Positions 33,340-42,987 of a stretch of 64,000 bases of DNA are shown here, one piece after another. The translations under genes were made by a program, and so were the position numbers. Each line of letters opens with the position of its first letter. The first letter of the stretch is position 1. The DNA comes from Chitinophaga ginsengisegetis (GTDB taxonomy: Bacteria > Bacteroidota > Bacteroidia > Chitinophagales > Chitinophagaceae), in contig NZ_FUZZ01000001.1 in NCBI RefSeq assembly GCF_900168065.1, forward strand, positions 2,786,623 to 2,850,622. Reading direction: 5' to 3'. Under the pieces are notes generated by a model. It made no database searches. It worked only from the letters and a program-made list of their open reading frames with translations, and was not told where the DNA came from.

Positions 33340-33653
33340 AATTGTTTTTTTTATTAAAAACTGTTAAAAATTTACTAATAACCCGTTTTTTACCTAGCAA
33401 AGGTAAATATCATAAATGAATATACAAATTTTTCTTGCAATATTATTTTCATTGATAAGTCCTTCAAAATTAGAGCTTAAATGAAAGTATTTATATACCT
33501 TAATTCCAGTTAAGTTAAAGATCTGTATACCTTGTGTTAAAGGATTCCTTAACTCGTGTTAAAGGAATGTTATACTCCATATACAAATTAAAGGCCAAAA
33601 TGTTAAAATGTGATTTATAAAAGCTAGCTTAGCAATCCTTTTTTATTTAATAC
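33340..33653. other. Divergent AT-rich spacer between the OmpA-family gene and the polyprenyl synthase gene
   Basis: A 314-base spacer with no gene. The left part holds the promoter and A/T-rich leader of the OmpA-family gene. The right part, upstream of the polyprenyl synthase, has a direct repeat GTGTTAAAGGA at 33534-33544 and 33556-33566 (22-base step). The inverse TTCCTTAAC lies between the copies, and there are two ATACCTT words. I found no TAnnTTTG box for the rightward gene. Confidence 0.6.
33398..33428 (-). promoter_or_regulatory. Bacteroidota-type promoter of the OmpA-family gene
   Basis: On the minus strand TTTG (33425-33428), 19 bases, then TACCTTTG (33398-33405), a perfect match to the phylum consensus. 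Predicted start of transcription is near 33391, giving a ~50-base A/T-rich leader. Confidence 0.8.
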
Positions 33654-34619
33654 ATGGACGATATTAAACACCTGATAGGTAAAGAATTACAGGATTTTGA
33701 AAGTAAGTTCGCAGATTCAGTAAAAAGTCATGTGCCGTTATTGGACAGGATCATGCATTATATTGTGAAGCGCAAGGGAAAGCAGATCAGGCCCATGTTT
33801 GTTTTATTATCCGCAAAACTTTTCAGTGACAATATCCAGGAAAGTACATACCGGGCAGCCGCACTGGTAGAACTGCTGCATACCGCCACCCTGGTACATG
33901 ATGATGTGGTGGATGACGCCAACGAACGCCGTGGCCTGTTTTCCATTAATGCCCTCTGGAAAAATAAAATAGCTGTACTGGTTGGCGACTACCTCCTTTC
34001 AAAAGGACTGCTGCTGTCCCTTAACAATAATGATTTCCGAACTTTACAGATATTATCAGAAGCTGTAAAAGAAATGAGTGAAGGAGAACTGCTGCAGATC
34101 GAAAAAACCCGTAAGCTGAATATCAAGGAAGATATTTACTTTGAAATTATCCGCCGTAAAACCGCTTCATTACTGGCTTCCGCCTGCGCTGCCGGCGCAT
34201 GGAGCAGCAGCAACGACGATCATACTACCGAACAAATGCGCCTTTTCGGCGAAAAAGTGGGCATCGCCTTTCAAATTAAAGATGATCTCTTCGATTATGG
34301 CTCCGCCAAAATCGGTAAACCGACCGGGATCGACATACGCGAGAAAAAAATGACCCTTCCGCTTATCTATACCCTGGAACATGCTTCCACTGAAGTAAGA
34401 AGAAAGATTATTAATATAGTTAAAAACCATAATACAGAAAAGGACCGCGTAGAAGAAGTCATCCGGCTTGTAAAAGCATCCGGAGGCATTGACTATACCC
34501 GGCAAAAAATGTTTGAATACCGGGATGAAGCCCTTACCATCCTGAATAAATTCCCTGAAAACGCTGTCAGAAACGGGTTAGAATCCCTGGTGCGATTCAC
34601 AACCGACAGAACATTTTAG
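33654..34619 (+). CDS. Long-chain polyprenyl diphosphate synthase
   Basis: A 321-residue trans-isoprenyl diphosphate synthase that condenses isopentenyl diphosphate onto allylic primers. First Asp-rich motif: LVHDDVVDDANERRG (about residues 79-93). The second, KDDLFDYG, lies near 202, and KGKQIRPMFVLLSAKL opens the core. Length and motifs fit heptaprenyl/octaprenyl synthases, which make the menaquinone side chain in this phylum. That would connect it functionally with the complex I genes, but the chain length cannot be read from sequence alone. recJ follows after 63 bases. Confidence 0.88.
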   Translation: MDDIKHLIGKELQDFESKFADSVKSHVPLLDRIMHYIVKRKGKQIRPMFVLLSAKLFSDNIQESTYRAAALVELLHTATLVHDDVVDDANERRGLFSINALWKNKIAVLVGDYLLSKGLLLSLNNNDFRTLQILSEAVKEMSEGELLQIEKTRKLNIKEDIYFEIIRRKTASLLASACAAGAWSSSNDDHTTEQMRLFGEKVGIAFQIKDDLFDYGSAKIGKPTGIDIREKKMTLPLIYTLEHASTEVRRKIINIVKNHNTEKDRVEEVIRLVKASGGIDYTRQKMFEYRDEALTILNKFPENAVRNGLESLVRFTTDRTF

Positions 34620-34682
34620 TAAGAATAAAAAATAATGTAATATGCGGAAGAAGCGAAAAGCTTAAGCCTTTAAAATATAATA

Positions 34683-36395
34683 ATGCAAAAACGCTGGACA
34701 GTAAAGGCATATCAACCAAATCAGGAACAATTACTACAGTCATCATTACGCATACATCCGCTGTTATGCCGGTTACTGGTACAACGCAATGTAACCAACT
34801 ATGAGGCTGCCCGGCAATTTTTTCGCCCTACACTGGAAGACCTTCACGATCCCTGGAAAATGAAGGACATGGACAAGGCCATTTCCAGGATTGAACTGGC
34901 TTTTTTCCAGCATGAAAAAATACTGATCTACGGAGATTACGATGTAGACGGCACTACCGCAGTGGCGACGGTGTACGCTTTTCTGCAAAAACTTTACACC
35001 AATATCGAATTTTATATCCCCCACCGCTACCGCGAAGGTTACGGTATTTCCATGCAGGGCATTGAATACGCCAGGGATAACGATTTCAGCCTGATCATTG
35101 CGCTCGACTGCGGCATTAAGTCTATCGAACATATTACCACCGCAAAGGAATGGGGTATCGACTTTATAATCTGCGACCATCATTTGCCGGATGCAATACT
35201 GCCTCCCGCTGTGGCGATCCTGAATCCCAAACAACACGACTGCCCCTATCCTTATAAAGAACTGAGCGGCTGCGGAATTGGTTACAAACTGATCTGCGCC
35301 TTTGCGCAAAAACGGGGTCTTCCCCAATCGGAAGCCAATAAATTCCTGGACCTGGTGGCTACCAGTATTGCAGCCGACATCGTTCCGATGACCGGCGAAA
35401 ACAGGATACTGGCCTTTCACGGTCTTATAAAAGTAAATGAAGATCCGCTGCCGGGTATCAAAGCGCTGATCACGCTCAGCGCACTGAAGGAAAAACTAAC
35501 CATTGCCAACCTCGTATTTGTGATTGCCCCACGGGTAAACGCCGCCGGCAGGATGGACGATGCCCGCAAAGCAGTGAACCTCTTCATCGAAAATGATGTG
35601 GAAAAAGCCGCTGCCATCGCAGCCGTGCTGCACGCCGACAATTTCGACAGAAAAGAAATCGACAGTACCATTACCCAGGAGGCCATTGTACTGCTTCAAA
35701 ATGATGTGGATATTGCCCGCAGAAAATCGACCGTACTTTACCAGGCCCACTGGCATAAAGGTGTGGTCGGTATTGTGGCTTCCCGGTTAATCGATAAATA
35801 TTACTACCGTCCTACTATCATTCTTACCCAATCGAATGACAAAGTAGCCGGCTCCGCCCGTTCCGTGATGGGATTCAATGTATACGAAGCCATCCACCAG
35901 TGTAAAGATCTTCTCGAAAACTACGGAGGCCATTTTTATGCAGCGGGGATGACCATGAAAACAGAAAATGTAAAGGCGTTCCAGGAACGCTTTGAAGAAG
36001 TGGTAGCACGAACCATCCACCCGGATCAACTGGTGCCGGAAATAGTAATAGATACCGAAATCCATTTCACAGAAATCACAACTGCGTTTTATAATATTCT
36101 ACGGCAATTCGAGCCCCTGGGACCAGACAACCTGCGACCAGTCTTTCTTGCTAAAAATCTTGTTGACAACGGTTATTCGAAGATTGTAAAAGATGACCAC
36201 ATTAAATTCTCTGTGAAACAGGGGAGATATGGTCCCACTATGTCCGGAATTGGTTTCTACATGGCGGAGAAATTTCCGCTGATAGCAGACAAAAAGCCCT
36301 TCGATATGGTATTTACCCTGGATGAAAATGAATGGAACGGGCAAACTTCCCTCCAGCTGAAAGTAATTGATATCAGAACTGCAGCAGTCCGATAG
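34683..36395 (+). CDS. recJ: Single-stranded-DNA-specific 5'-3' exonuclease RecJ
   Basis: A 570-residue DHH-family nuclease used in recombination and repair. Metal-binding motifs in order: YGDYDVDGTTAVA (~80-92), ALDCGIKS, ICDHHLPD and GRMDDARKAV. The DHHA1 domain holds GSARSVMGFNVYEAI and ENYGGHFYAAGMTM. A C-terminal OB-like region completes it, so the protein is full length. It is probably co-transcribed with the polyprenyl synthase gene. The stop is 14 bases from the end of the convergent esterase gene with no clear terminator between them. Confidence 0.94.
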   Translation: MQKRWTVKAYQPNQEQLLQSSLRIHPLLCRLLVQRNVTNYEAARQFFRPTLEDLHDPWKMKDMDKAISRIELAFFQHEKILIYGDYDVDGTTAVATVYAFLQKLYTNIEFYIPHRYREGYGISMQGIEYARDNDFSLIIALDCGIKSIEHITTAKEWGIDFIICDHHLPDAILPPAVAILNPKQHDCPYPYKELSGCGIGYKLICAFAQKRGLPQSEANKFLDLVATSIAADIVPMTGENRILAFHGLIKVNEDPLPGIKALITLSALKEKLTIANLVFVIAPRVNAAGRMDDARKAVNLFIENDVEKAAAIAAVLHADNFDRKEIDSTITQEAIVLLQNDVDIARRKSTVLYQAHWHKGVVGIVASRLIDKYYYRPTIILTQSNDKVAGSARSVMGFNVYEAIHQCKDLLENYGGHFYAAGMTMKTENVKAFQERFEEVVARTIHPDQLVPEIVIDTEIHFTEITTAFYNILRQFEPLGPDNLRPVFLAKNLVDNGYSKIVKDDHIKFSVKQGRYGPTMSGIGFYMAEKFPLIADKKPFDMVFTLDENEWNGQTSLQLKVIDIRTAAVR

Positions 36396-36409
36396 CTTTT
36401 ATAAAACGG

Positions 36410-37204
36410 TTACAAATGCTGCTTCAGCAGCCAGGTATATACATCCTGGTTCGCGTAAGTCCTTGTCCAGGCATCGTGGCCACCGTTGGGATACTCTGTA
36501 TACTGCACATTATTCCCCAACGCTCTCAATTGCTTTACCAGGACACGTGAATTCTCTACATTTACGGTAGGATCGTCTGCTGAATGGAAAACCCAAATAG
36601 GCATGGTTTTCAGATTCTTCATGCGGTTTACATCTCCACCACCACTGATAGGAACAATGGCGGCAAATTTTTCGGGGTGTGCAGAACTCCAGTCCCACGT
36701 TCCATAACCACCCATACTCAGACCGGTAAGATATACTCTCTTAGGATCTACATGGTATTTGCTGATCACTTCTTTATAGAGTATCTCGAGGTACTGTGGA
36801 TTCCACCATCCGCTCAGGCACTGCGGCGCGATTATTACAAATGGTTTCCCTGCCGCCACTTTTACCAGTCCTACGTTCTTTATCACATCAATATTATTCC
36901 CCATTTCCCCTACTCCATGAAGAAATATCACGATGGGCCATTTGTAATCTTTCTTCTCGTTATATCCGTCCGGGATATAAAGCACGTAATTGCTGATATT
37001 GCCTCCTTTGGTATCTATTTTCTGAGTAGTGATACCAACTTGTTGCGGAGGAAAAGTATCTTCCCGGGGCGGCGTTACCGGCACAGTATCTCCCGGAGGA
37101 TTCGTTGGCACAGGGTTAGCTGTTTCTGTTTTTGAACAGGAAAAAAATGCGAGCGTACTCAACACAAAGACATGGCACAAAATTTTAATTGCTCTTTTTT
37201 TCAT
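36410..37204 (-). CDS. Lipoprotein alpha/beta hydrolase (esterase/prolyl oligopeptidase-like)
   Basis: A 264-residue predicted lipoprotein with lipobox FFSC (Cys23) and a Pro/Thr-rich linker (~28-55). The alpha/beta-hydrolase domain has HGVGEMGNN as oxyanion-hole region and the nucleophile elbow GLSMGGYG (Ser163). The acid is in HSADDPTV (Asp210 or Asp211) and the histidine is His243 in GGHDAW. It resembles phospholipase/carboxylesterase and feruloyl-esterase-like enzymes often used on plant polysaccharides by this phylum. The substrate is not known. It should face the periplasm or cell surface. Confidence 0.85.
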   Translation of the reverse strand: MKKRAIKILCHVFVLSTLAFFSCSKTETANPVPTNPPGDTVPVTPPREDTFPPQQVGITTQKIDTKGGNISNYVLYIPDGYNEKKDYKWPIVIFLHGVGEMGNNIDVIKNVGLVKVAAGKPFVIIAPQCLSGWWNPQYLEILYKEVISKYHVDPKRVYLTGLSMGGYGTWDWSSAHPEKFAAIVPISGGGDVNRMKNLKTMPIWVFHSADDPTVNVENSRVLVKQLRALGNNVQYTEYPNGGHDAWTRTYANQDVYTWLLKQHL

Positions 37205-37211
37205 ATAACTA

Positions 37212-37249
37212 CTACAAACTAAAAGTCCCCCGGCAATATGCCGGGGGAC
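37212..37249 (-). terminator. Intrinsic terminator downstream of htpG
   Basis: GTCCCCCGGCA (37225-37235) pairs perfectly with TGCCGGGGGAC (37239-37249) around a 3-base loop; on the minus strand TTTTAGTTTG follows. It is ~100 bases past the htpG stop and just upstream of the esterase gene, insulating the two. Confidence 0.85.
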
Positions 37250-37349
37250 AGGTTTTACAATATTTTTCTTTTCGGTTCTTCTATTCCGTGTTTTGCAAAT
37301 AAAAGACTAAAAGAATAAACACCGTCATTTTATTTATTGTGCAATGTCA

Positions 37350-39179
37350 TTATTTTTTTTCGCCCATCAGTTCCACGCTTCTGTTCACAAATGCCGTAAG
37401 ATCCGCACCTGTCAACAGGTTCTGGGACAACAGCGCCAGGTCTGCCAGATTCTTTATCTGCTTCTGTTGCAATGTGTTATCTCCTTCCTTCAGTATTTGC
37501 GTGTACACCGGATGGTTAGCGTTGATGGTCATATTTATTTCATCGGGCATATTCGCATACCAGTTCATTCCGCCGCCGCCCATAGCTGCCATGTCTTTCA
37601 TACGACGCATCAGCTCCGGACGGGTTACAATTACCGGTTGCGCTTCTGCGCTGAGTCCTTTCATTTCTACTTTGATATTAGGTTGTGTTACCTGGGCGCC
37701 AAAGAGTTCTTTCAAGGTACCTTCCTGTTCTTCAGATAATACTGTCGTGGTATTTTCTTCTTTATCAATCAGGTTATCAGCGATATCTGCATCCACACGG
37801 GTAAAGGAAACATTATCCCATTTGATTTCCATGTTGTTGATGAATGCGGCATCCACCATTGTTTCCATCTTTACTACCAGGAAGCCTTTATTTTTTGCGG
37901 CCTGCACGTAGCTGTCCTGCTGCACCGGGTTGGTGGCATATAATATCACCAGTTTCTGCTCCTTATTGGTTTGCAGGGCAGCGGCAGCTGTGCGGTATTC
38001 TTCCTGTGTATAAAATTTACCCCCTGCCACATCTTCCATTATCAGGAATTTGTTGGCTTTCTCCATGAACTTGTCGTCGGTCATCATACCATACTTTACA
38101 AACAGTCCGATGGAATCCCATTTATCTTCGAAGGAAGCGCGGTCGTTGCGGAATATTTCATCCAGCTTATCCGCTACTTTTTTGGTGATGTGAGCGTTGA
38201 TCTTTTTTACATTAGGATCACCCTGCAGATAGCTACGGCTAACATTCAGCGGAATATCCGGGCTATCGATCACACCATGCAGCAACATCAGGAATTCCGG
38301 AACAATGTCCTTCACTTCATCCGTTACATATACCTGGTTGGAATACAGATTGATCTTGTCTTTCTGCATCTCGTAGCTCTTGTTAATCTTCGGAAAATAA
38401 AGGATACCGGTGAGATTAAAAGGATAATCTACATTGAGGTGAATCCAGAATAAAGGAGGTTCTGCAAATGGATATAATTCTTTGTAGAAATTCTGGTAAT
38501 CTTCGGTGGTTAACTCGCTTGGTTTCTTTGTCCAGGCAGGATTGGTGTTATTAATCTGTGTGCCTTCAAAAGTTACCGGAACAGGCAGGAATTTACAGAA
38601 CTTTTCGAGGATGGTGCGGATACGTCCATCTTCCAGGAATTCTTCGCTTTCCTCGTTGATGTGCATTACAATTTCAGTTCCCCTGTCTGCCTTGCTGATC
38701 TCTTCCAGTTCATACTCAGGGCTTCCATCACACTCCCAACGCACAGCGGGAGCTTCTTCTTTCCACGATTTTGAGAAGATTTCCACCTGGCTGCTTACCA
38801 TAAAGGAAGAATAAAAGCCAAGACCAAAATGACCAATGATATTAGTACCGTTTTCCTGTCCTTTATATTTTTTCAGAAATTCTTCTGCACCAGAAAAGGC
38901 TACCTGGTTAATATATTTATCCACTTCTTCCGCAGTCATACCGATACCATGATCTGCAATAGTGATGGTTTTCTTTTCCTTATCAACTCTCACATCAATA
39001 GCAATGTCTCCCAGTTCTCCTTTAAACTCTCCCACACTGGCCAGGGTTTTCAATTTCTGGGTAGCATCCACGGCATTACTTACCAGTTCGCGGATAAAAA
39101 TTTCATGATCTGAATACAGGAACTTCTTGATAATTGGAAATATGTTCTCTGTCTGAACACGTATTGCACCTTTTTGCAT
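37350..39179 (-). CDS. htpG: Molecular chaperone HtpG (Hsp90)
   Basis: A 609-residue Hsp90 homologue. The N-terminal GHKL ATPase domain shows FIRELVSNAVDATQKL, IADHGIGMTAEEV and IIGHFGLGFYSSFMVS, the helix, Asp-glycine and lid motifs. The middle domain has the NVSRSYLQGD segment (catalytic-loop arginine). The C-terminal dimerisation domain ends with ELMGEKK. It remodels client proteins in the cytoplasm under stress. No standard -7 box lies upstream, but a set of GACAAG repeats does. Confidence 0.95.
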   Translation of the reverse strand: MQKGAIRVQTENIFPIIKKFLYSDHEIFIRELVSNAVDATQKLKTLASVGEFKGELGDIAIDVRVDKEKKTITIADHGIGMTAEEVDKYINQVAFSGAEEFLKKYKGQENGTNIIGHFGLGFYSSFMVSSQVEIFSKSWKEEAPAVRWECDGSPEYELEEISKADRGTEIVMHINEESEEFLEDGRIRTILEKFCKFLPVPVTFEGTQINNTNPAWTKKPSELTTEDYQNFYKELYPFAEPPLFWIHLNVDYPFNLTGILYFPKINKSYEMQKDKINLYSNQVYVTDEVKDIVPEFLMLLHGVIDSPDIPLNVSRSYLQGDPNVKKINAHITKKVADKLDEIFRNDRASFEDKWDSIGLFVKYGMMTDDKFMEKANKFLIMEDVAGGKFYTQEEYRTAAAALQTNKEQKLVILYATNPVQQDSYVQAAKNKGFLVVKMETMVDAAFINNMEIKWDNVSFTRVDADIADNLIDKEENTTTVLSEEQEGTLKELFGAQVTQPNIKVEMKGLSAEAQPVIVTRPELMRRMKDMAAMGGGGMNWYANMPDEINMTINANHPVYTQILKEGDNTLQQKQIKNLADLALLSQNLLTGADLTAFVNRSVELMGEKK

Positions 39180-39499
39180 TGATTATCTGATTTTTTTGGT
39201 AAACTTTTTCAAAGTGTGTGCCAGCAGGGTTTAGGCTGACAAGATGACAAGACACAAGTTAAAAAAATATAAAATATAAATATTGAGGCTGTGAATATAC
39301 GCTACCTGGGCTTATCCACCATCGTATTTAACCCGGAAAAAAGGGCAGGGAAAGAAATATTTAAAACGGATAAGAAAATAAAACCATATTACATTCCCTT
39401 CAAATTAACAAAATAATCATATTAAAAAATCCGGCGAAACGGTTTATTCAGTAGATTTATTGCACCGAAATCTGATTCCCCAATTTTTCAAATAATACT
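39180..39499. other. Spacer between htpG and the secreted nuclease gene, with GACAAG repeats
   Basis: A 320-base AT-rich divergent spacer without a gene. Near htpG, GACAAG occurs at 39238-39243 and 39246-39251, with a related GACACAAG at 39251-39258; on the htpG strand this reads as spaced CTTGTC words. It may be a stress-responsive regulatory site. The rest is A/T rich, and I could not identify a full promoter for the rightward gene (TAGATTTA near 39455 is one base off the -7 box). Confidence 0.5.
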
Positions 39500-42400
39500 A
39501 TGGAAAGACCTCTACTCACTTTATTATTTCTTGCTTCTTTTGTTTGTGGTAGTGTAAGCGCACAAACCAATCCGGCCGCGCAGCCATTGCCTTATGAACA
39601 AAATTTTGACGCACTGCCGTCATCTGCTGTGGTATACCCGGCAGGATGGCAGGGATGGCTGCTCAGCGGCGCTCCTTCCGGCAGCTTCAATACAGCCGCA
39701 CCTGCTTCCGACAAACCACTGATAAGTGGCGGCAGTGCATCGTCCACTGCCAATGGTGTTTATAACTATGCCGGCAAACTGGGCTTCCTGAACAGCGGCA
39801 GCGCCGACAATGCACTGGTGCTATCTATCAGTACGAGCGGACAACAAAATGTACAATTGAGCTACGATGCCATGACGATCAGGAATCCTTACGATGGTAA
39901 TTCCAATACCAGGATCAATGAAGTTGTAGTACAATATCGTATAGGCGTTGCCGGTACCTTTACCAGTATCAATGAAACTGCTTATCAGAACGACACTATT
40001 CAACAAACCGGTTCTGGTGTTACTTTACCGCAACACCTGGTAAACAGGTCGGTGATACTGCCGCCGGATTGTAATAACCAGGCTGTAGTACAACTGCGGT
40101 GGGTAAACCGCCAAATCAGCGGCGCCGGCTCCAGACCGGGATTTGCTATTGATAATATAGCGGCATCCGGAAGTGGCAGGGATACCACTCCCCCTGTGAT
40201 CAGTCTCCTGACACCGGTTAACGCAGCCGCAGATGTATCGCCTGTTACATCTCCCGAAATTATTTTCAGCGAAAATATAAAAGCAGGCAACGGGTATATC
40301 AGGTTGCATAACAGCAATAGTGGGTTAACGGATAGTTTTCCTGTAACCGGTAGTGCTATCATTATTAATAACAATGTGCTTACCCTGAAACAAATCCTGC
40401 AACCACACAGTCATTATTACATTACGCTGGACAGCGGTACAGTAAAGGATCTGTCGGATAATGACTTTGCAGGTATTACAGATACCACACAGTGGAATTT
40501 TACCACCGGCAACCAGGAACTCAACTATAACTTCAACGACTGTACGCCGATAGGCAGCAGCCAGTTAAGCGGAGGCTTTACACAATACAGTGTAACCGGT
40601 GCGCAGCTGTGGGGATGTACCAATTTCGGGCAGCAAAGCAGTAATGGGGTACAGATAAATGGTTACAGCGGCGGAGCTGTTGAAAATGAAGACTGGCTGA
40701 TATCTCCTGCGTTTGACCTGACCGGTCTGCAATTCCCGCTGTTGCAATTCAGCAGCCGTACTGCCTTTGCCGGGCCGGCGCTTAGTCTGCGTATTTCCAC
40801 CAACTATACCGGCAGCGGTGATCCGCGCAATGCTACCTGGACAACGCTGAATGGCCGTTTTCCTGAAACCGGCAGTGATGTGTGGACTTTATCTTCCGGT
40901 ATAAATCTCGCTGCTTACAAGCAAACAGGCGTTTATATTGCTTTTGTTTATACATCCGGTCCTGCTGTACAGGCTTCGCGCTGGACGATTGATGATTTCA
41001 GGCTGACGGATACCACCGCATCGCCGGCGCCAACATTGAACAGCAGTCCGGCGGCCATTGATTTCGACTATGTAAAATCCGGGCAAACATCAGAAGCACA
41101 GCGTGTTGGTTTCTGGGCCAACGATTTTACAGGAGATTTGAAAATCAAGGCTCCAGCAGGTTTCAAGGTATCTGGCGACAGCAGCAATTATAGTAACGAG
41201 GTCACTTTCTCTGTGGCTGCATTGGCTACCGGTCCGCAGCAGGTATTTGTAAAGTTTGCGCCAACAGCAGCTGATCAACCTTACAGCGGTAATCTTACAT
41301 TCAGCTCTCCCGGTTTCTCCGGCCGTTCTATTACTCTCAGCGGTACTTCACTGCGGTCGTTAAAAGTGGTGAACTGGAATATAGAATGGTTTGGCAGTCC
41401 GGCTCAAAACCCCGCCAATGACAGTTTACAGCAGGCCAATGTAACTACCATCCTTAAAAAACTGGATGCAGATATTTTTGCGCTGGCAGAAGTAGTGGAT
41501 ACTGCCCGTTTCCGCGCGGTGGTAAGCCAGTTGCCGGGTTATAGCTATGTGTTATCTGACTTTGGCTCGTATGCAGATAGCATCACTGATGTTGACTATG
41601 TATCGGCGCAGAAGCTGGCTTTTGTGTACAAAACGGCAGTGATCCGCAAGATCAGTACTTACGGCATATTAAGACAGGGAGGCAGCAGCAATGCGTATTA
41701 TAACTGGTCGTCCGGCAGGTTCCCTTATGAAATGGAGGCTACCGCCAAACTGGGTAACGACTCTGCGCGGATCCGGTTCATATTGCTGCATGCAAAGGCC
41801 AATACAGGTACTAAGCCGGAAAAGATTACTTCCTGGAACCGGCGCAAAGATGGATTGAAAGAGTTGAAAGACACGCTGGACCTGCAATATCCGTATAGCA
41901 ATATTATAATGTTGGGAGATTTTAATGATGATCTCTCTAAAACCATTACAACAGAGTTATTACCGGATACCACCACTTCTTATATTGACTTCATCCGCGA
42001 TAGTATCAACTACCGGCCGTTGACCCTGCCGTTAAGTTTATCCGGTCAGCGTTCCACCGTCAGTTACTCATCGGTGATCGATAATGTGATTAGTTCCAAC
42101 GAGGTGGGTGTTGCTTATTTGCCGGCATCTGCACGGATACAAACCCAGGTGGCCGGGCTGGTAAGCAGTTACGGTACCACCACCACGGATCATTACCCCG
42201 TATTGAGCCGGTATAACCTGCACATTTTAGGCAACCCGCTGCCGGTAGAAGACTTTGATGCCCGGGCCGATGGCGGTAAAGTGCTGGTTAGCTGGCATAC
42301 ACCTTATGAAATCAACAGCAGCAGGTTTGTGATAGAGCGTTCCCGGAACCTCCGGACCTATGAGGCCGTGGATACTGTGGCTGCTCATGGCAGTAAGGCG

Positions 42401-42784
42401 GAGGGGTCTGATTATATTTCCTATGATGAGCAGCCCTGGCCTGGATTTTCAGCTTACCGGTTAAAAACCCTGGGACTGGACAGCAGCGTAAGGTACAGTC
42501 CGGTTAAGATGGTTTTGGTAACGGATAAAGACTTCTGGCGGAAGCTGTTGTGGTGCATATTCGGGCACCAGTTGCAGTATTGGCTGGATTGGCCCCGCAG
42601 CGGTGATGCGAATATTGAATTGATGGATGTGCAGGGTCGTGTTCGTTACCAGGGCAGAACGGCTTTAATAAAAGGCCGGAACTACAGAACAATAGCTATC
42701 GATCAGCTGCCGGCGGGCATATATTTCCTGAGAGTACAATCGGGTGAGCTGGTGCAGGTGACCAAGATTCTTATTAATCAGTGA
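39500..42784 (+). CDS. Large secreted endonuclease/exonuclease/phosphatase-domain protein with type IX sorting tail
   Basis: A 1094-residue exported protein, signal peptide to about residue 22 (SVSAQ). Domains in order: a beta-rich region (~25-225), a Big_5-like Ig domain (from TTPPVISLLTPVNAA, ~228-335), a jelly-roll-like region with WLISPAFDL and WTIDDFRL (~340-505), and an Ig-like spacer (~515-615). A catalytic EEP domain follows (~620-905) with NWNIEWFG, ALAEVVD, LLHAKA, GDFNDD and TTDHYPV, all active-site motifs intact. A fibronectin-like segment and a type A sorting tail (LPAGIYFLRVQSG..TKILINQ) close it. Expected to be a cell-surface or extracellular DNase/phosphodiesterase; the substrate is unproven. 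Confidence 0.86.
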   Translation: MERPLLTLLFLASFVCGSVSAQTNPAAQPLPYEQNFDALPSSAVVYPAGWQGWLLSGAPSGSFNTAAPASDKPLISGGSASSTANGVYNYAGKLGFLNSGSADNALVLSISTSGQQNVQLSYDAMTIRNPYDGNSNTRINEVVVQYRIGVAGTFTSINETAYQNDTIQQTGSGVTLPQHLVNRSVILPPDCNNQAVVQLRWVNRQISGAGSRPGFAIDNIAASGSGRDTTPPVISLLTPVNAAADVSPVTSPEIIFSENIKAGNGYIRLHNSNSGLTDSFPVTGSAIIINNNVLTLKQILQPHSHYYITLDSGTVKDLSDNDFAGITDTTQWNFTTGNQELNYNFNDCTPIGSSQLSGGFTQYSVTGAQLWGCTNFGQQSSNGVQINGYSGGAVENEDWLISPAFDLTGLQFPLLQFSSRTAFAGPALSLRISTNYTGSGDPRNATWTTLNGRFPETGSDVWTLSSGINLAAYKQTGVYIAFVYTSGPAVQASRWTIDDFRLTDTTASPAPTLNSSPAAIDFDYVKSGQTSEAQRVGFWANDFTGDLKIKAPAGFKVSGDSSNYSNEVTFSVAALATGPQQVFVKFAPTAADQPYSGNLTFSSPGFSGRSITLSGTSLRSLKVVNWNIEWFGSPAQNPANDSLQQANVTTILKKLDADIFALAEVVDTARFRAVVSQLPGYSYVLSDFGSYADSITDVDYVSAQKLAFVYKTAVIRKISTYGILRQGGSSNAYYNWSSGRFPYEMEATAKLGNDSARIRFILLHAKANTGTKPEKITSWNRRKDGLKELKDTLDLQYPYSNIIMLGDFNDDLSKTITTELLPDTTTSYIDFIRDSINYRPLTLPLSLSGQRSTVSYSSVIDNVISSNEVGVAYLPASARIQTQVAGLVSSYGTTTTDHYPVLSRYNLHILGNPLPVEDFDARADGGKVLVSWHTPYEINSSRFVIERSRNLRTYEAVDTVAAHGSKAEGSDYISYDEQPWPGFSAYRLKTLGLDSSVRYSPVKMVLVTDKDFWRKLLWCIFGHQLQYWLDWPRSGDANIELMDVQGRVRYQGRTALIKGRNYRTIAIDQLPAGIYFLRVQSGELVQVTKILINQ

Positions 42785-42814
42785 TCTTTTTTGAAAAAAC
42801 CATGCAAACGAGAC

Positions 42815-42843
42815 GCCGCCCCGCTAACCGGGGCGGCTTTTTT
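42815..42843 (+). terminator. Intrinsic terminator after the secreted nuclease gene
   Basis: GCCGCCCCG (42815-42823) pairs with CGGGGCGGC (42829-42837), loop CTAAC, followed by six Ts. It separates this gene from the ribosomal operon. Confidence 0.92.
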
Positions 42844-42938
42844 AATTTGGTTATCAGCCAATTACGCATTATTCTCTATAAAAGGCAAGATATTTAGGGA
42901 AATCGGGCTTTCATGCGTGGAAATAAGGAATAGTTCAG

Positions 42939-42946
42939 TATCTTTG
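42939..42946 (+). promoter_or_regulatory. -7 box of the rpsF operon promoter
   Basis: TATCTTTG matches TAnnTTTG exactly. At the expected 19-base distance the -33 element is GTG rather than TTG. Predicted transcription start near 42953 leaves a ~35-base leader, too short for the structured S6:S18-binding leader known from other bacteria. Confidence 0.6.
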
Positions 42947-42987
42947 CGGTCCTAATTTTTTAATTAAACCATTTAAAACAGGGAATT

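Noticed and set aside
42953..42987. S6:S18 autoregulatory RNA motif in the rpsF leader
   Set aside because: The predicted leader is only ~35 A/T-rich bases with no hairpin carrying the expected bulge.
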